The notes under the pieces: model-generated
What the model was told of the DNA's origin: nothing
The model's input: only the letters and a program-made list of their open reading frames with translations
Database searches by the model: none
From: Bacteroidota bacterium
Lineage (GTDB): Bacteria; Bacteroidota; Bacteroidia; B-17B0; Aurantibacillaceae
DNA length: 64,000 nt
NCBI GenBank assembly: GCA_947450025.1
Contig: CANFTW010000004.1
Coordinates: forward strand, 62,001-126,000
Reading direction: 5' to 3'
Program-made: the position numbers and the translations under genes
Shown: piece after piece, positions 17,000 through 26,302 of the stretch
Numbering within the stretch: position 1 is the first letter of the stretch
Layout of the letters: each line of letters opens with the position of its first letter

Positions 17000-17860
17000 T
17001 CATTCCAAAGTTTCTACAAAATTACGATTAAAAAACATAACCGTATCGTTAATCACTTTCTTTCCAATTTCGGGAAAAACGGTATCTAAAAAAGGATGCT
17101 TTACTTCAAAGGTGTGTCCCGCACCTTCAATGACTAATAATTCTGAATGCTTTGAAGATTGATGCAATTCCTCTGCATCATGAAAAGAAACAGCTTCGTC
17201 AGCAGTACCATGAATAATTAAGAAAGGAATGCTTAATTTTTTAGCAGCTTTTTTAATATTTAAGCGCTCCTTATTATTTTGTATTACTTCGTAAAATTGG
17301 TAATACAAAGGCATGTTTTGTTTAGTTCGCGCATTAAAAACATAAATAACCCCTTTTGTCTTCCACTCTGAAATTGTTTTATCTTTATAGCGATTCAAAA
17401 AATCACCAACGGATGCCCAGGTTACTATTTTAGAAATTCTTTTATCTTCAGCTGCCTTTAAAATAGAAATTCCCCCTCCCCTGCTGTGTCCTAATAAATA
17501 GATTTGTTGTCCATTAATGTTCTGATTTGATTTTGCTAGATTTTGAACCCAACTAATTACAATATCTAAATCATTTAATTCAATCAGATAATTATTTTTA
17601 CCAAAGGAATCTAAATCTTCAAATTCTGAAGGATTTTGAAGGGTTGTTCCATTGTGTGAAAAATTGAATTTCACAAAAATAAAACCTGCATTAGCAAATG
17701 TCTGAGCCATTTGATTAAAATGCCCCCAATCTTTAAAACCTTTAAATCCATGAACAAAAATAACTACAGGCTTTAATGATGGCGAAGATTTATAAACAAT
17801 GTCTAAGCTAATAGGTTTATCATGACTTCCTGCTATGACCAGATTTGTTTCCATTTTCAT
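17000..17860 (-). CDS. Alpha/beta hydrolase
   Basis: 286 residues, no signal peptide. The oxyanion region VIFVHGFKGFKDWG and nucleophile elbow GHSRGGG (Ser in HSRGG) are clear. Later IIHGTADEAV and GAGHTFEVKHPF carry the likely acid and catalytic His. It resembles small dienelactone-hydrolase or esterase-type enzymes; the substrate cannot be predicted. It is divergent from the phospholipase gene with only 36 bases between the starts, and may be cotranscribed with the decapeptide-repeat gene downstream. Confidence 0.85.
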   Translation of the reverse strand: MKMETNLVIAGSHDKPISLDIVYKSSPSLKPVVIFVHGFKGFKDWGHFNQMAQTFANAGFIFVKFNFSHNGTTLQNPSEFEDLDSFGKNNYLIELNDLDIVISWVQNLAKSNQNINGQQIYLLGHSRGGGISILKAAEDKRISKIVTWASVGDFLNRYKDKTISEWKTKGVIYVFNARTKQNMPLYYQFYEVIQNNKERLNIKKAAKKLSIPFLIIHGTADEAVSFHDAEELHQSSKHSELLVIEGAGHTFEVKHPFLDTVFPEIGKKVINDTVMFFNRNFVETLE

Positions 17861-17896
17861 GGATTAAATGTATATATATTTTAGTAATTTTATTCA

Positions 17897-19435
17897 ATGA
17901 AGAAACTGCTATTTTCAGCCATATCTTATTTAATTCTAATTTCATGTTCAAACCAACGTACTGAAACAAGTGAATCCAAAACTATTCCTGATTTTTGTTC
18001 TCAAGTTCATCGCGATTCTAGTATCAGCCTTTCTCATAAACTTGATTCCTTGTCGGAACTCATGAGTAATAAAACTGGAGTTTATGTTTTAGAAGATGGA
18101 GATGGCTCTATGGTTGCAAGGGCCTGGTTAAGCGAATACGCAGAACATACTATCGATATACAATATTTTATATTTACTGCAGATAATGTAGGCTTGATCG
18201 CAGCAGACTATCTGGTGAGAGCCGCTGACAGAGGTGTAAAAATAAGGATTCTAGTTGATGATGTTATGGTAGAGGCGGATGAAGAAAGTCTTTTGATCCT
18301 AGATTCACATAAAAACATTTCTATTAAAATATACAACCCATCGGTTAATGTCGGAAAAAAATTATCTAATAAAGTATACAATTTGACAACCAATTTCAGA
18401 GGAGCAAATCAACGGATGCACAATAAAACTTTTATTGTGGATGGAAAAGTTGTGATTACTGGAGGTCGTAATATAGCCGATGAATATTTTGATTATGATC
18501 ATGAATATAATTTCAGAGATAGAGATGTATTACTTATTGGTGGTGTAACAAAACATGTCAACCAATCTTTTGATGATTTTTGGGATAGTCAATATGTTAA
18601 AGAAGTGAAGTCATTAATAGATACCACTCAATATAATTACAACCAACCTAATCGATTTGAAAATTTACACCAATATGCTTGTGATTCAAATAATTTTTGG
18701 CCTCAGGTGCGAGAAAAAATTAAACATATTCCTGAAACATTTGAGTTCATCCAAAAAACAGGAAAATTGAAATGGGTTGATCGTGTTAATTTCATCTCTG
18801 ACATTCCCGGAAAAAATGATGGTTCAAAAGGACTTCAAGGAGGAGGTATCACAACAGACTCGCTTATTAAGCTTATTAAACAAGCTAAAACCTCTATCCT
18901 CATTCAATCCCCTTATTTAATTACAACGGAACTAGGACAAACATTGTTTTCTGATGCCATTAAACGAGGTGTGAAAATTAAAATCTTGACCAATAGTTTA
19001 TCTTCTACTGATAATTTACAAGCCTTTAATGGATATCAACGCGATCGTAAAAAACTATTACAAACAGGTGTGGAGATTTATGAATTTAGGCCAGATGCTG
19101 CTATCCGATTAAAAATATTAACTGGTGCTTTACAAAAAAAATTACACCATCAACCTATTTTTGGTTTACACGCAAAATCAATGGTCATTGATGAAGAAAT
19201 TACTGTGATTGGAACGTTTAATTTAGATCCAAGAAGTGCGAATTTAAATACGGAATGTCTGACCGTTATTTATTCCAAACAAATTACACAAGAGGTTCAG
19301 AAAGAAATGGAAGAAGAACTTAAACCTGAAAATGCTTGGAAAACAACACTCAATTTCAATCCAGACACAAAAGCTTCGTTCACTAAAAACATGAAAACAA
19401 AAATTATGAAAGTTATCCCTAAGGGAATTTTATAA
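17897..19435 (+). CDS. Phospholipase D-family lipoprotein (cardiolipin synthase-like)
   Basis: 512 residues with a lipoprotein signal peptide (LISC, Cys17). Two complete HKD motifs are visible: HNKTFIVDGKVVITGGRN in the first half and HAKSMVIDEEITVIGTFN near the C-terminus, each with the family's G-x-N tail. These form one active site that attacks phosphodiesters, as in cardiolipin synthases and periplasmic phosphatidyl transferases. The lipobox places it in the envelope. The next gene starts 15 bases downstream, so cotranscription is likely though the functions seem unrelated. Confidence 0.88.
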   Translation: MKKLLFSAISYLILISCSNQRTETSESKTIPDFCSQVHRDSSISLSHKLDSLSELMSNKTGVYVLEDGDGSMVARAWLSEYAEHTIDIQYFIFTADNVGLIAADYLVRAADRGVKIRILVDDVMVEADEESLLILDSHKNISIKIYNPSVNVGKKLSNKVYNLTTNFRGANQRMHNKTFIVDGKVVITGGRNIADEYFDYDHEYNFRDRDVLLIGGVTKHVNQSFDDFWDSQYVKEVKSLIDTTQYNYNQPNRFENLHQYACDSNNFWPQVREKIKHIPETFEFIQKTGKLKWVDRVNFISDIPGKNDGSKGLQGGGITTDSLIKLIKQAKTSILIQSPYLITTELGQTLFSDAIKRGVKIKILTNSLSSTDNLQAFNGYQRDRKKLLQTGVEIYEFRPDAAIRLKILTGALQKKLHHQPIFGLHAKSMVIDEEITVIGTFNLDPRSANLNTECLTVIYSKQITQEVQKEMEEELKPENAWKTTLNFNPDTKASFTKNMKTKIMKVIPKGIL

Positions 19436-19450
19436 AAAATATATTACACC

Positions 19451-20632
19451 ATGATCAACGAAATCACTTCATTAAAATCACAATTTTTGATAAACCCTAA
19501 CATTACATTTTTAAACTTTGGATCATTTGGCGCTTGTCCAAAACCCATTTTTGAAGATTATCAAAAATGGCAATTAGAACTAGAACAAGAGCCTGTTCAA
19601 TTTATTACCGTTAATGGCTATAAATATTTAAAACAATCCAGGGAGGCTCTAGGTCAATATATTCATTGTGATGCAGATGATCTTGTATTTACAATGAATC
19701 CTTCTTATGCTATTAATATTATAGCAAAAAGTATTGATTTAAAACCAGGTGATGAAATTTTAACAACCAATTTAGAGTATGGTGCCATGGATAAAACATG
19801 GAATTATTACTGTCAACAAAAAGGAGCCAAATACATTCGCCAAGAAATTAGTTTACCGATAACGAGCAAAGAAGCTATCATTGAACAGTTTTGGAAAGGA
19901 TTTACGAAACACACTAAGGCTATTTTTATAAGTCAAATAACCAGCAGTACCGCGCTTATTTTACCTGTAAAAGAAATTTGCGCCATGGCCAAGGAAAAGG
20001 GATTATTAACGATTGTAGATGGAGCGCATGTTCCTGGACACATTCCATTAAATCTAGAAGAATTAGAAGCAGATATTTATACTGGTGCTTGCCATAAATG
20101 GATGATGGCTCCTAAGGGCTGTTCGTTTTTATATATTAAAAAAGAATTTCAGAAACTATTTTCTCCGCTTATAATTAGTTGGGGATTTGAAAGTGCTTTT
20201 CCGTCGCATTCGCAATTTTTAGACTATCATGAATTACAAGGAACGAGGGATTTTTCTGCTTTTCTAACGATACCAAAAGCCATTGATTTTTTAAACACCC
20301 ATCATTGGAAAGATCATGCAGCTGCTTGCAGAAAATTAGTTAAAGAAAATGCGCTACGCTTTTGCGAATTATTAGGAACAAAACCGTTATGTCCTTTAAC
20401 TGATGAATTTTTAGGGCAAATGTTTAGTATTCCCATTCATACTAAAGAGCCAGAAACATTACAGCGTGATTTATTTGAAGCTTATAAAATTGAAATTCCA
20501 GTGATGCGACATGGCAGCGATGTGTATTTAAGATATAGCATCCAAGTATTTAATACTCAAAAAGATTTGGATGTTCTATATGAATCCTTAAAAGAATTAA
20601 TCGCTAATACTGAACTTATAGAAATAAAATAA
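19451..20632 (+). CDS. Class V aminotransferase (isopenicillin-N-epimerase-like)
   Basis: 393 residues of the fold-type I PLP family. The signature VDGAHVPGHIPLNL (Asp binding the PLP ring nitrogen) is followed by ADIYTGACHKWMMAPKG, in which the Lys of HKW should form the Schiff base. The N-terminus FLNFGSFGACPKP is typical of this subfamily, whose members act as cysteine desulfurase-like lyases, epimerases or aminotransferases; the substrate is not decidable. A bidirectional terminator follows. Confidence 0.85.
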   Translation: MINEITSLKSQFLINPNITFLNFGSFGACPKPIFEDYQKWQLELEQEPVQFITVNGYKYLKQSREALGQYIHCDADDLVFTMNPSYAINIIAKSIDLKPGDEILTTNLEYGAMDKTWNYYCQQKGAKYIRQEISLPITSKEAIIEQFWKGFTKHTKAIFISQITSSTALILPVKEICAMAKEKGLLTIVDGAHVPGHIPLNLEELEADIYTGACHKWMMAPKGCSFLYIKKEFQKLFSPLIISWGFESAFPSHSQFLDYHELQGTRDFSAFLTIPKAIDFLNTHHWKDHAAACRKLVKENALRFCELLGTKPLCPLTDEFLGQMFSIPIHTKEPETLQRDLFEAYKIEIPVMRHGSDVYLRYSIQVFNTQKDLDVLYESLKELIANTELIEIK

Positions 20633-20636
20633 ACCG

Positions 20637-20666
20637 AAAAAGCCTTAGTTTTCACTAAGGCTTTTT
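20637..20666. terminator. Bidirectional terminator between the aminotransferase gene and initiator tRNA
   Basis: AAAAAGCCTTAG and CTAAGGCTTTTT form a 12-bp stem with a six-base loop. It has A-runs on one side and T-runs on the other, so it can serve both converging units. Confidence 0.88.
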
Positions 20667-20669
20667 CAA

Positions 20670-20744
<75 letters not shown>

Positions 20745-20813
20745 ATATGTATGTAATACTAAAAGTATTAGGGTAATTAATTTAGTTTTAAAAAAGAACG
20801 TATTTTTATTGCG

Positions 20814-21752
20814 GTGCAAAGATATAATTCTTTTCTTTGTAAACAAATAAAAAATAAAACTATTTCACATTCAGCACATAAATCAGGCTTTGTAAGCATC
20901 ATTGGTTGCCCAAACGTAGGTAAATCAACCTTAATGAATGTCTTAGTTGGGGAGAAACTAAGTATTATTACTTCTAAAGCTCAAACAACCCGTCATCGTA
21001 TTATGGGTATTGTAAGTGGTGATGACTATCAAATTGTATTCTCTGATACTCCAGGAATTTTAAAACCAAATTACAAACTTCAGGAAAAAATGATGGAGTT
21101 TGTTGTTTCTGCATTTAGTGATGCCGATGTGTTTTTATTAATCGTCGATATTTACGAAGATATTATTCTAGATGAAAAGTATTTAGAGAAATTAAAAAAC
21201 ACCAAAACACCTGTTTTATTATTATTAAATAAAATAGATATGGCTACTCAGGAAGTGTTAGATACTAAACTAGCTGAGTGGAAAGAAAAATTACCGAATG
21301 CTGAGATTATACCAATTTCTGCGTTAAAGAAATTTAATTTAGAAAATGTCATGTATCGTATTACCCAGCTATTACCAGTTGGAGAAGCATTTTATGACAA
21401 AGATACATTAACCGATAAACCTGAAAAGTTTTTCGTTTCGGAGATTATACGCGAAAAGATACTATTACAATACAAAAAAGAAATTCCATACAGCGTTGAA
21501 GTCGTTGTCAATTCTTTTAAAGACGAGGAATCTATTTTAAGAATTCAAGCTGATATTTTAGTAGAACGTGAAAGCCAAAAAGCCATTATCATTGGGCACA
21601 AAGGTGAGGCTTTAAAAAAAGTTGGTACTCGTGCTCGTATCGATGCTGAAACATTTTTCGGAAAGAAAATATTTTTAGAGTTGTTTGTGAAAGTTGCTAA
21701 AGATTGGAGAAGTAACGATTCTAATTTAAAAAATTTCGGATACCAGAGTTAA
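20814..21752 (+). CDS. era: GTPase Era
   Basis: Era binds 16S rRNA and couples GTP hydrolysis to small-subunit assembly. G1 (GCPNVGKS), G2 region (SKAQTTRHR), G3 (DTPG) and G4 (NKID) are all present, followed by a C-terminal KH domain (IIIGHKGEALKKVGTRARIDAE). Total 312 residues from a GTG at 20814. The family usually begins with M-x-H-K-x-G-F-V, and here the matching text is ISHSAHKSGFVSIIG with an ATT codon at 20862, so the true start may be that ATT or another non-ATG codon. No in-frame ATG precedes the G1 loop. Confidence 0.93.
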   Translation: MQRYNSFLCKQIKNKTISHSAHKSGFVSIIGCPNVGKSTLMNVLVGEKLSIITSKAQTTRHRIMGIVSGDDYQIVFSDTPGILKPNYKLQEKMMEFVVSAFSDADVFLLIVDIYEDIILDEKYLEKLKNTKTPVLLLLNKIDMATQEVLDTKLAEWKEKLPNAEIIPISALKKFNLENVMYRITQLLPVGEAFYDKDTLTDKPEKFFVSEIIREKILLQYKKEIPYSVEVVVNSFKDEESILRIQADILVERESQKAIIIGHKGEALKKVGTRARIDAETFFGKKIFLELFVKVAKDWRSNDSNLKNFGYQS

Positions 21753-21753
21753 T

Positions 21754-22443
21754 TCACTTTAATCCTCTTGTCATTTCTCTTTTCCCTAATGCCCCTGGCA
21801 GGGTTTGTAAGTCAAATCCTACTTTTTTCATAGTTCGTTTCATTTGACCTTGTGCGCAATACGTTACTAATACACCATATTTAGCAAGTAAATCATACAT
21901 CTTTTTAAAAACAAACTCTGTCCATAATTCAGGTTGCTCAGATGGAGAAAATGCATCAAAATAAATGAGATCGAACTGTTTTTGAGAGCTAAATTCTTCT
22001 AATAAACATAAATGTTTTTTGAGGGTAAATAGATTAGACACTTGCATTTCTCTATTCCATTCTTGTAAATGCAATTGACTAAACACGACTTTTTCTTGTC
22101 CTGAAAAGTCATTTGTGTAATTAAGTTGAGAGGCCTCTGCTAAAGGAACAGGATAAGCTTCAACACTCTGGTAATTAATTTTTAAAGCATGCTCTTCAGC
22201 AAACAAATAAGTCATAAAAGCATTAAGCCCTGTCCCAAAACCTATTTCTAAAATAGAAATTTCTTTTGCTTGAAATTGCTCGTGAACATATTGTAATCCA
22301 TTTTGAATAAATACATGTTTACTTTCGGACATAGCACCTCTAGTTGAATGATAAGTTGTCTTAAATCGCTCACTAAATAAGGTGTGTGAATTATCATCCG
22401 TTACCAAAAAAGAAATAGGATTTGAATCTTTTTCTTCCATCAT
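21754..22443 (-). CDS. mnmD: tRNA 5-methylaminomethyl-2-thiouridine methyltransferase MnmD
   Basis: 229 residues. It has the SAM-binding motif LEIGFGTGLNAF, the YFDAFSPSEQPELW segment and the C-terminal GALGKREMTRG of the DUF752/MnmD family. It performs the final methylation of the wobble uridine modification in tRNA; the stand-alone form lacks the MnmC oxidoreductase half, as is usual in Bacteroidota. It ends two bases after era on the opposite strand, and is the last gene of a three-gene unit with the helicase (7-base gap) and the hydrolase. Confidence 0.88.
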   Translation of the reverse strand: MMEEKDSNPISFLVTDDNSHTLFSERFKTTYHSTRGAMSESKHVFIQNGLQYVHEQFQAKEISILEIGFGTGLNAFMTYLFAEEHALKINYQSVEAYPVPLAEASQLNYTNDFSGQEKVVFSQLHLQEWNREMQVSNLFTLKKHLCLLEEFSSQKQFDLIYFDAFSPSEQPELWTEFVFKKMYDLLAKYGVLVTYCAQGQMKRTMKKVGFDLQTLPGALGKREMTRGLK

Positions 22444-22450
22444 TCAATTA

Positions 22451-24385
22451 TTAAGCTTCGTAATGATATTCCCAAGCCGATTTATAAAAGTTGTGTTTTT
22501 CGCAATACTCAATAAACGATTTATAAAATGGATGATTACCAATCGTAGCTGTATCCATGATCACCACCAACTTTTTCTTAGCGCGAGTTAATGCCACATT
22601 CATTCGTCGTATATCCGATAAAAAACCAATTTCCGATGTTGGATTACTACGTACTAAAGAAATATAAATCACATCACATTCCTCACCCTGAAAACCATCA
22701 ATGGTTTTCACTGCTAATTCATTAATAGGATAAGCTGAATGATCAAAGGCTGTTAATTTTTCTTTCAGTAATTCTATTTGCTCTTTATAGGGAGAGATGA
22801 TTCCCACATCAATTTTAGCGGTTTCCCCTGATAATAAATATTGCTGTAACAGTAACTCTAAATGTTTAAATAACAAGTCAGTTTCGCCTTTATTAGATAA
22901 ACTTAATGTTTCAGGATTTTGCAGTTCATCAAAACTACAACCCGCTGTGTCTACTAATTCTATTGGTAGATGTAATATTTCAAAATCTTCATTTGTAGAA
23001 AGCAAAGTATCTTTTACGGTTGCGTCGGCTTCTAGTTCGTTATTATAAAAGTAAGCATTACTAAATTGCATGATGTGTTGATGCATACGATACTGTCTCG
23101 TTAACAAAGTAGAAATAGTATCGTGCTGAATGCAACGATCTAACATGGTTTTATCTAATCCCTCTTGTTTAGCTTTCACACTTTTAACAACAGGGGGCAA
23201 CTGAAAATGATCGCCACTAAAAATAACTCGATGACATTTTAGCAAGGGAATCCAGGAGATAGCTTCTAAGGCTTGAGATGCTTCATCAAAAAACAAAGTA
23301 TTAAATTTTTTCTTTGACAAAGCTCTATTTGTAGCCGTAACAGGTGTGCAACAAATAACTTGTGCATTTTCAAATAAAGAATCAACAATATAATCTTCTA
23401 ATAAGCGAGACTCTTTAATACAGTTTCTAGCTTCAGTGTAATACAAGGCACGTTGCTTCGCATCTTCTTTACCAAACACACGTTTAAATTTAGAAGCCAT
23501 TTTAAAATACTCTTCGGCATTACGACGCAAGTTTTTTATGTCTTTATAATTGATATGTGTTTGTATTTGGCCGTCAATCGTTGTTTTCTGTAAATCTTCC
23601 GAAACTCTTGCTGGGTGACCAACACGTAACACATTAACCCCCTGCTCAATTAACTTCTCGGTTAATAAATCAACTGCTGTATTGGTTGGAGCGCAAACTA
23701 ATACTTGTTTTTCTGTCTGTAAAACTAAACGTATGGCTTGAACAATCGTTGTTGTTTTACCAGTTCCAGGAGGACCGTGAACAACGGCTATATCGTTAGC
23801 TGATAAAATATGGCGAACCGCTCTGTTTTGAGATAAATTTAATTGAGGAATGACTAAACTATCATCAATCTTTTCAAAAGTAGGCACTTCCGTTCCTTCA
23901 ATAATCTCTCTTAACTCTGCTACCCTATTATTTCTTGCTCCAATAACTTCATCTAATGCTTTCTGCATTTCGATGTAGCTATTATCATCAAACTGAATAT
24001 TAACACCTAAACGTCCTTCATAACACCAATCAGGTAATTCATCAGTATGAAGAATAATCTTCATTTTATTTTTGCCAGATTGCTTAATTGTTCCTGTTAT
24101 CTCCTGTACATCATCAGGATTTTTATTAGAAAACACGGTCACATTTTTCCCTGTACCAAACTGATGCGGTGTATCTAATTGATTCGTTCGTTCGATTTCA
24201 ATATGCACATAATCTGCATAACCCAATTCATCCGATAAAATTTGAATTGGAAACCAAGTAACTCCATTCTTCTTTCTTTGCTCTATACTTGCTCTTAAAA
24301 ATTGCTCTTTGTATTGATAATAATCTTCTTCTCGCTCAACAATCAACAACTCTTTCAGGCGCTTTATTCTATCTATACTGTTCAT
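22451..24385 (-). CDS. Superfamily 1 helicase (UPF1/IGHMBP2-like)
   Basis: 644 residues. It has Walker A GPPGTGKT (204-211), Walker B FDEASQAL (about 365-373), GDHFQLPP (motif III), TLLTRQYRMH (motif IV), TIDGFQGEECDVIYISLVRSN and IRRMNVALTRAKKKLVVI (motifs V and VI). An N-terminal beta-barrel-like region (about 40-130) matches the 1B domain of IGHMBP2-type proteins. It probably unwinds RNA or DNA 5' to 3'; the cellular role is not known. Its ATG overlaps the stop of the upstream hydrolase gene by four bases, suggesting translational coupling. Confidence 0.88.
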   Translation of the reverse strand: MNSIDRIKRLKELLIVEREEDYYQYKEQFLRASIEQRKKNGVTWFPIQILSDELGYADYVHIEIERTNQLDTPHQFGTGKNVTVFSNKNPDDVQEITGTIKQSGKNKMKIILHTDELPDWCYEGRLGVNIQFDDNSYIEMQKALDEVIGARNNRVAELREIIEGTEVPTFEKIDDSLVIPQLNLSQNRAVRHILSANDIAVVHGPPGTGKTTTIVQAIRLVLQTEKQVLVCAPTNTAVDLLTEKLIEQGVNVLRVGHPARVSEDLQKTTIDGQIQTHINYKDIKNLRRNAEEYFKMASKFKRVFGKEDAKQRALYYTEARNCIKESRLLEDYIVDSLFENAQVICCTPVTATNRALSKKKFNTLFFDEASQALEAISWIPLLKCHRVIFSGDHFQLPPVVKSVKAKQEGLDKTMLDRCIQHDTISTLLTRQYRMHQHIMQFSNAYFYNNELEADATVKDTLLSTNEDFEILHLPIELVDTAGCSFDELQNPETLSLSNKGETDLLFKHLELLLQQYLLSGETAKIDVGIISPYKEQIELLKEKLTAFDHSAYPINELAVKTIDGFQGEECDVIYISLVRSNPTSEIGFLSDIRRMNVALTRAKKKLVVIMDTATIGNHPFYKSFIEYCEKHNFYKSAWEYHYEA

Positions 24386-25599
24386 TTCTTTCTTTTCAAT
24401 TCATAAGCATACATTTGTCTTCCTAACTCTGCCAAAAAAGGTAAAGCAATTGTATTATACTCATATTTACCATCATTGATTATTTGATCTTCGTTTGTAT
24501 AGATTACCGCACTTAACATAAACTCTACATTATCCTTTTCATTAAGAATATAAGCGCAATCAGTCATAAAGCCATAGGATTGGCCTACAATATTAGTAAT
24601 TTTAAGATCTGAATTTGTAATAGGACTTTTACTGTCTCCATAGATAAAATACTTCTTATAACTATCAAAATAGATTTTAGAATTATAAGTTGGATGGGAA
24701 CTTTCTCGAGGATACATCGTTAGATAATTGATTAAAAACTGTCGATCATCTTCCATCATATCAAAGCGCTGATCAAAAGGCAAGTAATTACTAAAGACTA
24801 ATCGTTGAAGTATAGTATGAGTATTTTGCAAAGACATATAATTCATATTAGTAAAATCTTTGGGTTGATTCACTTTTTTATTATCAGAATTGATATAAGC
24901 TTTACCTACTAAAACTTTCCCTAGTGGATGGGCATAAATCTTAGATGCCGTTTTAGACTCCAAATAAATAAATCCTCTAAGATTGTTATCACAAAAACCA
25001 ATCGGATTAGTGGTTGTATTTTCAGTGCCTTTGCAGCCTACATCAAAACGATGAACAATTCGAATATTTTTATATCCTAATTCGGCAAGTCTTTCATGCA
25101 TATCATCAACACCTAAAAATTCATAAATACGGCTGTATGCAAAATTATCACTTACTAAAGCCATTCGCTTTATATACTGCGCAACACTTGGATATCCGTT
25201 AATAGAAGTAGTATCTATGTTTACTTTATGTTGACAAGCATTTGCACTGTCTGTCAACATAATTGTATTACTGAATATTTTAAGTTTCTTTGTTTTTTCT
25301 AAAGCTAAAATTGAACAAGGTAACTTTACTAAACTTGCACAATAAAAATAGTTAGTAGAGTCTACATGAAAGTTATATTGCTTAAACGAAGGATTGCCTT
25401 TTAAATCCCTTGTGATTTGAGTATAAATAATTTGTAACCGATATTTTTTTATATCAGAATTAACTTTTTTTAAAATAGGCTTTTGATTTAAAATTGAATC
25501 GAATGGAAATGTCTTTTGACCATCACTTATTTTAAAAGTAAAGATATATACAAAAAACAAGGATGTTTTAAGAATAAATCCAAAATGAAGATTAAACAT
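24382..25599 (-). CDS. Exported serine hydrolase of beta-lactamase class A-like fold
   Basis: 405 residues with a hydrophobic N-terminus (about residues 7-22) suggesting export. SLVK at 89-92 matches the SxxK active site and SDN at 150-152 matches the second class A motif. The expected third motif (K-T-G) is not apparent: the corresponding region reads NIVGQSYGFMTDCAYIL. The family (Beta-lactamase2) includes class A beta-lactamases and related acyl-serine hydrolases. Resistance activity cannot be asserted without the third motif. It heads the unit hydrolase-helicase-mnmD. Confidence 0.72.
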   Translation of the reverse strand: MFNLHFGFILKTSLFFVYIFTFKISDGQKTFPFDSILNQKPILKKVNSDIKKYRLQIIYTQITRDLKGNPSFKQYNFHVDSTNYFYCASLVKLPCSILALEKTKKLKIFSNTIMLTDSANACQHKVNIDTTSINGYPSVAQYIKRMALVSDNFAYSRIYEFLGVDDMHERLAELGYKNIRIVHRFDVGCKGTENTTTNPIGFCDNNLRGFIYLESKTASKIYAHPLGKVLVGKAYINSDNKKVNQPKDFTNMNYMSLQNTHTILQRLVFSNYLPFDQRFDMMEDDRQFLINYLTMYPRESSHPTYNSKIYFDSYKKYFIYGDSKSPITNSDLKITNIVGQSYGFMTDCAYILNEKDNVEFMLSAVIYTNEDQIINDGKYEYNTIALPFLAELGRQMYAYELKRKK

Positions 25600-25613
25600 A
25601 ATTTCTATTTATA

Positions 25614-25621
25614 CAAATATA
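25614..25621 (-). promoter_or_regulatory. -7 promoter box for the hydrolase-helicase-mnmD unit
   Basis: TATATTTG on the minus strand lies 15 bases before the hydrolase ATG and matches TAnnTTTG exactly. Expected -33 bases are not evident. Confidence 0.45.
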
Positions 25622-25705
25622 AGTATAATCAAACGATGCGCATATTGATAAGTGGTTATAAATAATCATATCATCTAAATATTAAAAGAATAACTTTATA
25701 AGACA

Positions 25706-26299
25706 ATGGATTTCAATAACAAAGAGAAGCCTGAACTCACTGAAAAAAGTTTTAATGACTGTTTGCCTGACTATTTGAAACATGCTTCTCGATTATATTT
25801 TACGCCAATTGATGTTGCTAAAAAAGCAGGAGAATGGCTTACTGAATTAAACGCCAAGCGCATTTTAGATATTGGCGCTGGTGTTGGAAAATTTTGCATT
25901 GCAGGTGCTAACCAAAGCTCTAGCCATTTTTATGGCATTGAACACCGAGCGAGTATTGCAAAAATAGGAAATCAGATTGCAAAACATTTCGAAATTTCAA
26001 ATGCCACTATTTTACATTCAAATATTTTAGATATCGATTTTTCTAATTATGATGCCTTTTATTTATTTAATCCATTTTATGAAAATTTAGAATACTCGAA
26101 ACGATTAAACGATGAAGTATTACTTGAAGAACGTTTATACTTAACCTATTTAAAATACACCGACGATCAATTAGATAAAGCTAAAGTAGGCACGCGCTTA
26201 GTAACCTATCATGGTAATAATTTTGAAGTCCCAAGCTCATATACTAAAGTTCAAGATGCCTTTAATGGAGATTTAAAATTATGGATTAAACAAGAATAA
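25706..26299 (+). CDS. Class I SAM-dependent methyltransferase
   Basis: 197 residues. ILDIGAGVGKFCIAG is a clear SAM-binding motif I, with YGIEHRAS as motif II. FNPFYEN sits where N6-adenine or N5-glutamine methyltransferases carry (N/D)PPY, so the substrate could be an amide or amine, but this is weak. No transmembrane part. It is convergent with the lipoprotein gene (three bases between stops) and stands alone. Confidence 0.8.
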   Translation: MDFNNKEKPELTEKSFNDCLPDYLKHASRLYFTPIDVAKKAGEWLTELNAKRILDIGAGVGKFCIAGANQSSSHFYGIEHRASIAKIGNQIAKHFEISNATILHSNILDIDFSNYDAFYLFNPFYENLEYSKRLNDEVLLEERLYLTYLKYTDDQLDKAKVGTRLVTYHGNNFEVPSSYTKVQDAFNGDLKLWIKQE

Positions 26300-26302
26300 A
26301 TT

